From: JANXQG01 sp963804375
GTDB taxonomy: Bacteria; Planctomycetota; Planctomycetia; Pirellulales; Thermoguttaceae
Length of the DNA: 64,000 bases
Assembly (NCBI GenBank): GCA_963804375.1
Contig: CAWDQE010000024.1
Coordinates: 159,802-223,801 of the forward strand
Direction of reading: 5' to 3'
A program made the position numbers and the translations under genes. Each line of letters starts with the position of its first letter. Position 1 is the first letter of the stretch. The notes under the pieces are model-generated. The model ran no database searches, had not been told where the DNA came from, and worked only from the letters and a program-made list of their open reading frames with translations. Positions 8,974 through 16,958 of this stretch are shown here, piece by piece.

Positions 8974-10287
8974 ATGATGAAAAGTAAAGGCGGGAAGTCG
9001 CAAAGCAAGAAGACCTCCGCTAAGGTCGGCAAGGCGGCTGGTGGTGATTCTAAGGTGGCCGTGGTGTTCGACATCGGCTTCCTCGGCAGCGTACTTCGCA
9101 GCGGCTACTACGCGTACGGTGAGCGTCTGCAAGAAGTGTGGCGTTGCCTTGATAAGCTAGGGGAAGTCATCCATCCCAGTGTCTTTATCGTCCTTCGGGA
9201 TTTGCTGACGAAGCTGACCAACTTGGGGGCGAAGATCTGTCCATACGTGACGGCTTCAATCCAAAAAGATACTTGTTTTCTTTCTCGATGGTTGCGTGAT
9301 GTCCGAGCAAGGGAAGGAATGAGTATGTTGGACGGTACGTCATTACCCGAGGGCGAAATCGCGATAGGTGTCTATTACCGTGCTGGCCGCGTCCGCCGCG
9401 AAGTAATCAAGCTCAGCCAAAAAAGGCTCACTAGGTACAGGACGTGGATTAAGCTTTCACACGAATTCCAAACGGCAGCATGGCAGACCTTTCGCAAGTC
9501 CTCGACATACTATTGCTGGTTCAGGGCCGGTTACTGCCTTGGCGACTGGATCAATGTACATGCGTTGCGAAGTGAGCACTCGTCATTGTTCAATCCCACG
9601 GTTAAGGCGTTTCAGCAGAGCGTGCTGGAGTTGCCGCGACAGTTCCTTACGCGAGCCCCTTGGCTGAACAGATTGGCCAAATACAAGTTCCGAGAAAACA
9701 CGGCGATCGAACTATCCAAGCTCGTCAAGAATCGAGTGGAACCGTCTGGGACAGACGGCGAGCACCCCGACTATCAGCTTCAGCTCGCAATCCTCTACGA
9801 TCGCATCGTCGAGGAGGTTCGCGATTTTGAGGGTGCGTACAAGTTGCCGCCGTCCGAGGTAGGTGGCGCCGATGACAAGGAGGAATGGATGCCTGCCAAG
9901 GACGCCAAAGATTTCGCGTGGGAACTCTTTGAATTGGATCTCAACTACAATGAAATCACCCGTCGATCGAGGGGCGAAGAAAGGAAATTCCGTACTCGTC
10001 CAAGCAAGACCCATGCACAGCGCCGGGAGGTTCACGTTGCGAGCTTTGTATTATACCTGCGCGATGAGAAGCGGAAGTTGAAGCTCAAAAAGGAGTCCGC
10101 GACCTCGGGGGGCGAAGATGACGAGGACAAAGCGCCCGCACCCTCCGGGGACGAGGATGAATCGTCCGCAATCTCTGGGGGCGAAGACGGCGAGGATGAG
10201 CCCAGCAATGAGCAAATTGAGGAGTTCCTACGTCGGAAGGGAGAAGTGGATAAGGAGGATTTGCGGCGGCTCCGTGATCGAAAGTGA
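8974..10287 (+). CDS. Unknown island protein with acidic C-terminal tail
   Basis: About 438 residues, family not recognised. A basic, Lys/Ser-rich N-terminus (about 25 residues) precedes a globular region (VAVVFDIGFLGSVLRSGYYA onward). The last 90 residues are very acidic, with repeated GGED(D/G)ED units, and end in a basic helix. Start: AGGA six bases before the ATG at 8974 supports this site over the ATG at 8938. The gene has fewer high-GC codons than the ParB-like gene that follows and stands divergent from the ATPase gene. Acidic tails can mimic DNA or bind basic proteins, but that is only inference. Confidence 0.75.
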   Translation: MMKSKGGKSQSKKTSAKVGKAAGGDSKVAVVFDIGFLGSVLRSGYYAYGERLQEVWRCLDKLGEVIHPSVFIVLRDLLTKLTNLGAKICPYVTASIQKDTCFLSRWLRDVRAREGMSMLDGTSLPEGEIAIGVYYRAGRVRREVIKLSQKRLTRYRTWIKLSHEFQTAAWQTFRKSSTYYCWFRAGYCLGDWINVHALRSEHSSLFNPTVKAFQQSVLELPRQFLTRAPWLNRLAKYKFRENTAIELSKLVKNRVEPSGTDGEHPDYQLQLAILYDRIVEEVRDFEGAYKLPPSEVGGADDKEEWMPAKDAKDFAWELFELDLNYNEITRRSRGEERKFRTRPSKTHAQRREVHVASFVLYLRDEKRKLKLKKESATSGGEDDEDKAPAPSGDEDESSAISGGEDGEDEPSNEQIEEFLRRKGEVDKEDLRRLRDRK

Positions 10288-10388
10288 CGCCCGCTACTAC
10301 CCATCTACTTTCAATTTCTGACCGCTAGTCCCTTCTTTCCCACCGCTATCCGCAAGATAGCATTCTTCGCAACTTTCTTTCAATTCTC

Positions 10389-10435
10389 TAGCACGCTTTC
10401 TGTGCTATTCTGGCCCCGCAGTCAGTACGGTACTG
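10389..10435 (+). promoter_or_regulatory. Two palindromes upstream of ParB-like gene (candidate operator or binding site)
   Basis: TAGCAC-GCTTTCT-GTGCTA (10389-10407) and the perfect 6+1+6 palindrome CAGTAC-G-GTACTG (10423-10435) lie 40-85 bp before the ParB-like start. TATTCT at about 10406 could be a -10 box. Autoregulation at such palindromes, or a parS-like role, is plausible but unproven. Confidence 0.45.
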
Positions 10436-10474
10436 GCCGTCTATTTCACATTCTTTTTTGAAAGGAGTTGCCAA

Positions 10475-11719
10475 ATGGCAACCAATCCTCAAAAACCGAA
10501 GGGGGCGACGGGTTCGTCCCAGGCGGCGGCGCCAAAGCCGCAAGCAGCCGATCAGGAGAAGCAAGCCGGCGAGGGATTCAAGCTGCCACGCCCGAAGATG
10601 GGCGTCCAGCCGGTCGTGCTCTCGAAAATCTCCGCCAAGCCCGAGGAGAATTCCTACCGCGGGCGTGAGGAAGATCCGTACTCCAAAGATGCCCTGAAGG
10701 GGCTGATGGAATCGATCATGATGCAGGGCGGCATTAACACGCCGCTCTTGCTCCAGGCTCACCCCGATGGAACCTACGAAGTCGGCGACGGTCATCGTCG
10801 GTTCTACAGTCTTCTGCTGCTCGCCGCAGACGGCGTGACTGGCTTTTCGATGGAGATGGAGGTGCCGGCACAGGTCCTTGGTGTCGACACGGATGTGCTG
10901 GCTTTCGTCACCGCCAGCGTTTCGGCGAACGTCGAACGGGAGCCGCTGCCGGCTGAAGGCCGCATGGATGCCACGCTCCGGCTCCACAAGGCGGGCATGC
11001 CTCGGCAGACGATCGCCGACCTGTTGCACGTCAGCAAAAGCTCGGTGGACAGGGACATCACGTTGGCTGGAGACACGGAAATGATCGACCACGTTCGTGT
11101 TCTCCGCACGATCACGATGTCGAACGCCGCCCTGCTTCTGGCGACCGCTGAGAAGGCCAAACGCCGCGACGAGTTCAAGGCGTTTTTGACGGACTGGGGC
11201 CAACAGGCCCAGGCGGACATCAACGCCGAGATTGCTGCCCGTGCCTCCCGCGACGAGCCGCCGCTTGCGGAGGCTCAGACGCATCCCAGGAGCCGGATGA
11301 CGGCGGAGATGGTTCGCCACTGGCGGCAGGCCCTGGAGAAGAAGCTCCCCCTGACCGTGCCGGGCTTCCGCTTCATGGCAATGCTCGATCAGGAAAGCGG
11401 CCCGCCCCGCGTTGAGATCAACGCGGTGTCCAAGCCGGTCGCCGACCTGAGCGCAGCGGATGTGGCCAAAATCGTTCGCCGCTGTTTGGATTTGGCTCAC
11501 GAGTTGGAGCCGGTTTTGGCCGCCAAAGCCGCCGAAGAGAATAACGCGGCGACCGAGGAGGCCCCGGACGAGAAGACCAGTCCCGGCCTCGAACGGCTTC
11601 GCGAGCTGGGGTTCAGCCAGCTTGTCGGCGAGGACGACGACCAGCCGGAGGAAGCGTCCGACGAGGATGACTCCGACGAGGAGTCGGGCAGCGAGCCGGA
11701 AGCGGATGCCCAGTCGTAA
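10475..11719 (+). CDS. ParB-like nuclease/DNA-binding protein
   Basis: A 414-residue protein. After a Pro/Ala/Gln-rich leader comes a ParB N-terminal (Srx-like) domain with GDGHRR at 104-109, the counterpart of the ParB box II nucleotide-binding motif. A helix-turn-helix follows near 158-180 (RQTIADLLHVSKSSVDRDI), then a helical region and a strongly acidic tail (EDDDQPEEASDEDDSDEE). ParB proteins bind CTP and centromere-like sites; island versions may serve in maintenance or regulation. AAAGGAG at 10461-10467 fixes the start. No ParA gene adjoins it. Confidence 0.87.
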   Translation: MATNPQKPKGATGSSQAAAPKPQAADQEKQAGEGFKLPRPKMGVQPVVLSKISAKPEENSYRGREEDPYSKDALKGLMESIMMQGGINTPLLLQAHPDGTYEVGDGHRRFYSLLLLAADGVTGFSMEMEVPAQVLGVDTDVLAFVTASVSANVEREPLPAEGRMDATLRLHKAGMPRQTIADLLHVSKSSVDRDITLAGDTEMIDHVRVLRTITMSNAALLLATAEKAKRRDEFKAFLTDWGQQAQADINAEIAARASRDEPPLAEAQTHPRSRMTAEMVRHWRQALEKKLPLTVPGFRFMAMLDQESGPPRVEINAVSKPVADLSAADVAKIVRRCLDLAHELEPVLAAKAAEENNAATEEAPDEKTSPGLERLRELGFSQLVGEDDDQPEEASDEDDSDEESGSEPEADAQS

Positions 11720-11722
11720 GTG

Positions 11723-11917
11723 GTGGGTAGCATTACCCACAAGAGTGTAGATTGCCTCATTTGAGGCTGAGGGGTTCGAGCCCGTGGCCGCGATCTTCGT
11801 GATCCAGGCCACGGGCGACCTTCCGGCCGATCGCTTCGGATCAAACCGCAGCGATTCCCCGCGTAGGGCGGCCGGTAGCAATGACAGTGACCTCTGCGCA
11901 TTTCTACCGGCCGTCCT
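11723..11917 (+). ncRNA. Candidate structured RNA: four successive hairpins
   Basis: Four stem-loops fill the gap between the ParB-like gene and the next gene. They are GTGGGTA/TACCCAC (11723-11740), GCCTCA/TGAGGC (11754-11767), a 10-bp stem GCCCGTGGCC/GGCCACGGGC (11780-11816) whose 17-nt loop holds two GATC sequences, and a 14-bp stem with one G-T pair (11865-11878 with 11904-11917, loop 25 nt). No oligo-T tract follows, so a simple terminator is unlikely. It may be a leader RNA of the 11951 gene, a processed RNA or a protein-binding DNA site. Confidence 0.5.
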
Positions 11918-11950
11918 AGACGGACGCCATGAGAGCATTCGTAGGTAACT

Positions 11951-12865
11951 ATGAATAATCATGGTAACCCCGGTCAGATGGCCGGCGATGTCACGTTGCG
12001 TGGCATCGACAAACAGACAGGTGTACTACACACCTCGGGCGTTCTCGCTCGTAAAGCGGCCGGAGCCAAAAAAGCTCCCGGCGTACAACCAGCACATGGC
12101 AATACTACTCGGTTTGGCTTCGACCGTCCACGGGCTGCCGGAACCAAACAACTTTCCTTCGCGGTAAGTAAGGATAACTATGCCGCGAGGGTTGCCAGAG
12201 AGACGTTAATGGTAGGCAGGACCACAACTCGCCCAGATGGGCAGAACTTACCGACCTGGCCTGACTTATACGTTGTCTCAAAAGAAGGGCACGCGAAGCG
12301 GGTCACGAAGGGCAACCTTCGCCCCGAACTTCAACTGTACCTTCTGGACAAGCGAAGGCACTTCGGTGATCCTACGGTGTTCTTGAGCACATGGCTCGAC
12401 GGCGAGGACGCAGTCTTTGAACTGTCCGTCCCGTACCAAGGGCTGCTCCAGGCACTGACGCTCGGGCATATAAATCGCCAAACAGCGATTTTTCATCCGG
12501 CGAGCAACGGATTCCTGCAAGTGCCGGATTCGCGAGAGTTGAGTAGGATCGCCGCAGCATGCTCGTTTGCCGAACGCAAAGCGTTCCCGGACGCACTTGC
12601 ATGCGTAGACGCATCGCTATCGGAACTACCTCACGATTTCCACGTGGCAGTGCTCGATGTGATTTCAACAATCAGGTCGACGCCTCCTGCCGACGTGGCT
12701 GAGGAATCGCTGGCAGAATTGCAGCGGATCTGCAAGAGGGCCAGCGAAGTTGATGGTAGTTATGCGAGCTGGATTGGAGTGGCAATTGCCCACGCCGTAC
12801 ACCAACGCGGAAAAGCATCGTCCGAAGAGCCTTCGGGCCAGGAGGTGCTCCAAGCTGCGGTGTAA
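11951..12865 (+). CDS. Unknown island protein
   Basis: 304 residues, family not recognised. The first 65 residues are Gly/Ala/Lys-rich and probably disordered; the rest looks globular (TWPDLYVVSKEGHAKRV, then DAVFELSVPYQGLLQALTLG) with a helical C-terminus. There is no signal peptide or membrane segment. It follows the multi-hairpin region and precedes the second ParB-like gene on the same strand, so it may be co-expressed with them. The start is the first ATG, with only a weak ribosome site (AGGTAA). Confidence 0.7.
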   Translation: MNNHGNPGQMAGDVTLRGIDKQTGVLHTSGVLARKAAGAKKAPGVQPAHGNTTRFGFDRPRAAGTKQLSFAVSKDNYAARVARETLMVGRTTTRPDGQNLPTWPDLYVVSKEGHAKRVTKGNLRPELQLYLLDKRRHFGDPTVFLSTWLDGEDAVFELSVPYQGLLQALTLGHINRQTAIFHPASNGFLQVPDSRELSRIAAACSFAERKAFPDALACVDASLSELPHDFHVAVLDVISTIRSTPPADVAEESLAELQRICKRASEVDGSYASWIGVAIAHAVHQRGKASSEEPSGQEVLQAAV

Positions 12866-13003
12866 GCCGCACCGGGCCGCATCGGTTCTGAGTTTCGCCT
12901 CGTCTGGTGCGGTCCGCTCTCTCAACAACTCAATAACGCCGGTCGCTTGCGGGCACACCCGCCGCGGTGGATCTACTGTGACGAAATAGATGGAGAGATA
13001 GTG

Positions 13004-13816
13004 ATGTTGCTCAGTTTTAAGAACGAAGACGAAATGCGGAAGGTCGGTATCATGCTCGACCCATGCAATCCCAGCGTGGCACTGCCAATTTCTACGCTTG
13101 ACGACCGCCGCCAAATCGTGTGGGACGATGCTGCGAATGTCCGGGACCACCGAACCCACCCCAAGGAGGACGGCCGCGCTACTGCCGATCCCCGCCGACC
13201 AGGAAGCCCGATTCCCGACCTGTCTGTTGCCGAGTACAACTCGCTCAAGGAGTTGATCCGCAGCCAAGGCGTACGGGTGCCGATCATCGTGGATCAGGAC
13301 GGGAAGATCGTCGACGGCAGGCAGCGGGCCCGCATCTGCAAGGAGCTTGGCATCGACTGCCCTCGCGTGGTCCAGCACTTCGCTTCAGACGCCGAGCGGC
13401 TCCAGGTCGCCATTGCCCTCAACATCCCTCGCCGTCACTGGAGCTGTCGTCAGCGGCGGGAATTGATTGCCGCCTACCTCATGGTCGATCCTGCGATCAA
13501 CGACAACGAGCTGGGCGACATCGTCGGCGTGTCCAAGAATACGGTCGCCTCGGTTCGTGGTGAGTTGGAGTCAACTTGTCAAATTGACAAGTTGGAGCAG
13601 CGTCGCGGGCGGGACGGAAAAGACCGCCCCGCCAAGTACCGGCAGATCATCGCCAACATGCCCAAGGACGCGGAACAGGCGATGGAAACGGAATCGACTA
13701 ATCTTGCACTGCCCGAAGGGGCAAATGGAAAGGAATATGATGAACACGTTGCGGACGACATCCAGCACGTGCAGTGCCCCTTCTGTCGTCGAAGATTCCC
13801 CCTTCCGCGTCATTAG
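13004..13816 (+). CDS. Second ParB-like protein with C-terminal Cys pair
   Basis: 270 residues from the ATG at 13004, which has GGAGAG seven bases upstream; the frame is open to 12947. The ParB N-terminal domain has IIVDQDGKIVDGRQRARICK (about 95-113). A helix-turn-helix follows near 155-180 (DNELGDIVGVSKNTVASVR). The last 25 residues contain CPFC and a basic tail, perhaps half of a zinc site. ParB-like proteins with this GRQR form are common beside phage and island methyltransferases. Its last 77 bp also encode the start of the methyltransferase in another frame. Confidence 0.85.
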   Translation: MLLSFKNEDEMRKVGIMLDPCNPSVALPISTLDDRRQIVWDDAANVRDHRTHPKEDGRATADPRRPGSPIPDLSVAEYNSLKELIRSQGVRVPIIVDQDGKIVDGRQRARICKELGIDCPRVVQHFASDAERLQVAIALNIPRRHWSCRQRRELIAAYLMVDPAINDNELGDIVGVSKNTVASVRGELESTCQIDKLEQRRGRDGKDRPAKYRQIIANMPKDAEQAMETESTNLALPEGANGKEYDEHVADDIQHVQCPFCRRRFPLPRH

Positions 13817-14729
13817 CACGTTTTCTGGATGCGGTGGATCGTCGCTGGGCTACACGCGGGCTGGCGGCAAGGTGCTGCTCGCCATCGACCTCGATGACAA
13901 CGCTTTGGCGACGTACCGGGCGAACTTCCCCGACACGCCGATCTATCACGGCGACATCGCGGACTTGAGCGTGAAGGAGTGCTGTCGGCTCGCGGACATA
14001 CGGCCGGGAGAGCTGGATATCCTCGACGGATCTCCGCCTTGCCAAGGCTTTTCGCTTCTTGGTACGCGACGTTTCTCGGACCCACGCAACCAACTCTTCG
14101 TCGAGTTCGTCCGCCTGCTGCGGGGGCTCCGACCGAAGGCGTTCGTCATGGAGAACGTACGCGGCATGGTCGCCCGCGACATGAAACTCGTCTTTGCCGA
14201 CTGCCTGGAGGCGATGAAATCAGCGGGATATAAGGTCAGGGTGCGGCTCCTGAACGTGAAGTATTTCCATGTCCCGCAAGACCGGGAAAGGCTCATCTTC
14301 GTCGGTGTCAGGGACGATCTGGGGATCGAGCCGAGTCACCCGATGGCACAGAGCAGGCCCCGGAGCATTCGGCAGGCCCTCGGGCTGGTCGGCGATGGCG
14401 GGGTGCTAAACGACCAGTTCAAGAGCGGATGGCGCAGCCTCGACGGGCCGTGTGTGACGATCTTCAAACATCCGCCAGTCCTGTTGCTGGACGGCGTGCA
14501 GCGTAAATTGACCTTCGACGAATGTTCCGTGATCCAGGGGTTTCCCCAGGACTGGAAGTGGCCGAAGAAGATACTCCGTTATCTCGGCAACGCCGTCCCG
14601 CCGCCCTTCATGCAGGCCGTCGCCGAGCACGTCAGGGACAGCATCCTGCAAATCGCGGCGGGATCGACGCCAATCTCAAGCAAGCCTGATCGGAGGGCGA
14701 GGCAGTCTTGTCGTCGGCCCTCGAAGTGA
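13740..14729 (+). CDS. DNA (cytosine-5) methyltransferase
   Basis: 329 residues from the ATG at 13740, chosen because AAGGA stands five bases upstream; the frame is open much further back inside the ParB-like gene. C5-methylase motifs are in order: motif I STFSGCGGSSLG (26-37), motif IV GSPPCQGFS with catalytic Cys101, motif VI MENVRG (137-142), motif VIII QDRERL (180-185) and motif X RYLGNAVPPPF. It methylates cytosine in a sequence that cannot be deduced. The target-recognition region is short. No restriction endonuclease gene adjoins, so it is probably an orphan methylase protecting or regulating the island. Confidence 0.95.
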   Translation: MNTLRTTSSTCSAPSVVEDSPFRVISTFSGCGGSSLGYTRAGGKVLLAIDLDDNALATYRANFPDTPIYHGDIADLSVKECCRLADIRPGELDILDGSPPCQGFSLLGTRRFSDPRNQLFVEFVRLLRGLRPKAFVMENVRGMVARDMKLVFADCLEAMKSAGYKVRVRLLNVKYFHVPQDRERLIFVGVRDDLGIEPSHPMAQSRPRSIRQALGLVGDGGVLNDQFKSGWRSLDGPCVTIFKHPPVLLLDGVQRKLTFDECSVIQGFPQDWKWPKKILRYLGNAVPPPFMQAVAEHVRDSILQIAAGSTPISSKPDRRARQSCRRPSK

Positions 14730-14816
14730 TGGCACACTACGAGCCCGACGCATGGTAGATGATCACGCGGGCACCCACGGTACCATTCCGCTTGCGTAAG
14801 GAAGCGAGAATACCCG

Positions 14817-15167
14817 TCAAGTTGCGGCATTCTGAAACTCTTCCAGCCACGCCACCAAATCTCCCACCGATTCCAGCCCATCGATTTGGTCGCTCCCCAC
14901 GTCGGAAGTATCCTCTTTGACATAGAAATTGGGGAGGTCGCCTGGCTTCTCATCGTAGTAGTGGCAGAACTCAGCGTTGAAATCTGGGTGAATCCAAGTT
15001 ACTGAGTAGCTGGTGATCCGGCCTTCTTTGTCCGTTGTCCGCTTCGACGGAATGTGAAATTCGACGGTCTTCTTCGTTTCGTCTTCAGCCAGGAAGACGA
15101 GGAGTCCATTGTTCACAAACGCCATGACCTCAGCGGGGATCTTGTATTTCAGTGCTAGGTCGGTCAT
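14817..15167 (-). CDS. Small unknown protein, paralogue of the adjacent upstream gene
   Basis: 116 residues. It shares KYKIPAEVMAFVN, FCHYYDEKPGDLPNF and a C-terminal acidic helix ending in a DLVAWL-like motif with the gene just upstream (15167-15532), so the two arose by tandem duplication. No known family was recognised. Its ATG shares one base with the stop of the upstream gene (TAATG), showing translational coupling. It is convergent with the methyltransferase gene. The protein is cytoplasmic and acidic. Confidence 0.8.
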   Translation of the reverse strand: MTDLALKYKIPAEVMAFVNNGLLVFLAEDETKKTVEFHIPSKRTTDKEGRITSYSVTWIHPDFNAEFCHYYDEKPGDLPNFYVKEDTSDVGSDQIDGLESVGDLVAWLEEFQNAAT

Positions 15168-15532
15168 TATTTCTTCTCCTCCTGCATTTCGCTGAGCCAG
15201 TCAACGAGATCGTCAACCGTCTCCAGGTCCTCGACCTGCTCGTCGCGCGAATGATCCGTGTCGATGCGGACGAAGAAGTTCGGCAAGTCGCCAGGCTTCT
15301 CGTCGTAGTAGTGGCAGAACTCGGCATTCCGAGCGGGATCGATCCAGACGAGATTGTACAGCGTGTACTTGTCGCTGGAGTCCGCGCTTCCCAGCGACGG
15401 GATGCGGAACTCGACCGCGGCACGATCCTCGGTTTCTCCCGCGACCTCCAGGAATCCTTCGTTGACGAACTCCATTACTTCGGCGGGGATCTTGTATTTC
15501 TCGGCTATGTCGCTCATGACTTGGTCACTCAT
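15167..15532 (-). CDS. Small unknown protein, tandem paralogue
   Basis: 121 residues from the ATG at 15532, which overlaps the stop of the preceding small gene by 8 bp (ATGAGTGA arrangement). Shared features with its downstream paralogue are KYKIPAEVMEFVN, FCHYYDEKPGDLPNF and a C-terminal helix with DLVDWLSEMQ. Family unknown. As the middle gene of a tightly coupled three-gene operon it may form a complex with its neighbours; this is inference from gene order only. Confidence 0.8.
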   Translation of the reverse strand: MSDQVMSDIAEKYKIPAEVMEFVNEGFLEVAGETEDRAAVEFRIPSLGSADSSDKYTLYNLVWIDPARNAEFCHYYDEKPGDLPNFFVRIDTDHSRDEQVEDLETVDDLVDWLSEMQEEKK

Positions 15533-15752
15533 CGTTGATTGCCTCCAGGTCGCCTTCCGAAGGTGTGTCGGCGGTCTCAATAATTCTTGCCCACTGGTCT
15601 AAGGGATAATATTCGATGACGTGGGCCCGGCCTGGGCGGAACGCCGTCGGATTGGACAGCCGAAACTGCCCGTGCGGCGTCGTGACGAATGGCGGGGCAA
15701 AATGCACCGCGCTGACTCGAAGGCGTTCCATGTGTGATTGGTCTGATCTCAT
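15525..15752 (-). CDS. First gene of a three-gene operon, unknown small protein
   Basis: 75 residues, unrecognised. The sequence has RVSAVHFAPPFVTTPHGQF, RAHVIEYYPLDQW and an acidic C-terminus. It ends 8 bp inside the next gene, which supports its reality. It heads the operon running from 15752 down to 14817. TCAAGGAGACGCTTACA precedes the ATG on the minus strand, giving a good AGGAG ribosome site. Confidence 0.68.
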   Translation of the reverse strand: MRSDQSHMERLRVSAVHFAPPFVTTPHGQFRLSNPTAFRPGRAHVIEYYPLDQWARIIETADTPSEGDLEAINDE

Positions 15753-16144
15753 TGTAAGCGTCTCCTTGAGAGTAGGGATCTGGATTGTGGCGGGTACGGA
15801 ACCTTATTGGTCCCGCAGTTGGGCATCCGATCCGTTCGGCCATCCTCTCCAAGGTCAGTATGCATAGGATACCGCTCTTTGAGTGGGTGCGTCAACTGGG
15901 CCCAAACGAATGGCGGACCTCTATTAAGATGCCGCGGCATGGACGTGGTTTTTAGCCCGAGTGTGGTCGCTGGCATGAAGCGGGCCAAACAAAAGCAAGA
16001 ACGAGCCCTGGTGATAATCGGCGTCAGCGGCCAGGCCGGCACGAGTTTCACGCCCAAGATCGCCGATAATCCGTGATACGCGGCACTTTGGGGCGATATG
16101 CTATGCTTCATAAGCACCCTTCGATGCCCCAGAGCAGTAACCCT
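15753..16144. other. Intergenic stretch, no gene recognised
   Basis: Open frames exist on both strands but none has family resemblance or a convincing start. It should contain the promoter of the three-gene operon (minus strand) and the upstream region of the 16145 gene. It may be near the far end of the tRNA-Leu island, but no copy of the tRNA 3' end was seen. Confidence 0.4.
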
Positions 16145-16486
16145 ATGTCGATGGCCATCAACAGAATCTCCGCCAGCGGCGTGGCCGCGATGCTCTATCC
16201 GGTCGTGAAGCCCACCCGCGTGGCGAAGGTCGATACTGGTCGAGCGGCCACGGCCACGTCGAGCCAGGCAGTGCAGGGCACGTCTCGCCCACAGTCTGCC
16301 GACACGTCCAGCACGGCTGAGCAGGTCCACACGGGCTTCCAGTACGCTCTGGCGGCATTGAGCAGCCTGGCGACGGGCACCAGCAGCGTGGCCGGGCCGG
16401 GTGACGTGCAGTCCGGCGTTCAGCAGGGCAGTGCATACGCCCAGGTCGAGCAGGCAGCCGGGCAGACGCTGGATCTTACGGCGTGA
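16145..16486 (+). CDS. Low-complexity Ser/Thr/Ala/Gln-rich small protein
   Basis: 113 residues from the ATG at 16145; the frame is open upstream to a GTG at 16073. The composition is dominated by Ala, Ser, Thr, Gln and Val, with a central helical piece (TGFQYALAALSSLATGTSS). Style and N-terminus (Met-Ser..Ile..Ser.Gly) resemble the proteins at 54255-54524 and 54805-55413, suggesting a loose family. No signal peptide is obvious. Function unknown. Confidence 0.5.
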   Translation: MSMAINRISASGVAAMLYPVVKPTRVAKVDTGRAATATSSQAVQGTSRPQSADTSSTAEQVHTGFQYALAALSSLATGTSSVAGPGDVQSGVQQGSAYAQVEQAAGQTLDLTA

Positions 16487-16559
16487 TCGTCATCGTCGAA
16501 GACGACGACCGGCGACCAGGTGATTGCCAGTGGCCGCGGCCGGCAGTATGCTGGCATTT

Positions 16560-16949
16560 ATGGACAGCATACGGTTGCTATTCTCGCCGCGGTTCTTATT
16601 CGTAGTGGTCCTCGCCTGTGCGATCTTGCTCAGCACATTGACGCTGCTTCCACGCCACGTCGAATCGTGGCCCGGAAGTGACCATGAGCATCACGAGAGC
16701 GGCCTCCTTGTAAAGGCACTCAACGAGCACTATGGGGAAGATTTCTCGTGGAACATGCCGGCGAGGGCTAGTCTTTGCCTCATGGGCTGGGGTATTGCCG
16801 ATGAACGCAAGCAGAATGAAATCAGGGATTGGGTGATTGCGGAGTTGGCCAGGGCGGGGTTGGAATTCAAGGTCCGAATAGAGTTCTATGAAACGAAGCC
16901 ACCAGATGATCCTGGGCACTGGCGATTGCTTCGAGTAGTCGAGTTTTGA
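16560..16949 (+). CDS. Small membrane-anchored protein
   Basis: 129 residues with one N-terminal membrane segment (RFLFVVVLACAILLSTLTLL) and a soluble C-terminal part with ASLCLMGWGIADERKQNEIRD. Family unknown. A promoter-like TTGCCA (16524-16529), 17 bp, TATGCT (16547-16552) ends only 7 bp before the ATG at 16560, so the transcript could be almost leaderless; an ATG at 16548 would then lie inside the promoter. This promoter architecture recurs through the 29-50 kb region. Confidence 0.6.
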   Translation: MDSIRLLFSPRFLFVVVLACAILLSTLTLLPRHVESWPGSDHEHHESGLLVKALNEHYGEDFSWNMPARASLCLMGWGIADERKQNEIRDWVIAELARAGLEFKVRIEFYETKPPDDPGHWRLLRVVEF

Positions 16950-16958
16950 CCTCGTGGC

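Noticed and set aside
11751..11790. Possible tRNA (GGGGTTCGAGCCC resembles a T-arm)
   Set aside because: The stem does not pair correctly around the loop and no acceptor or anticodon arms fit; it is part of the multi-hairpin element.
5853..16500. Second attachment site (copy of the tRNA-Leu 3' end)
   Set aside because: I looked for TTCAAGTCCTCTCTCGCGC or a close relative and saw none; the far end may be outside the window or degenerate.
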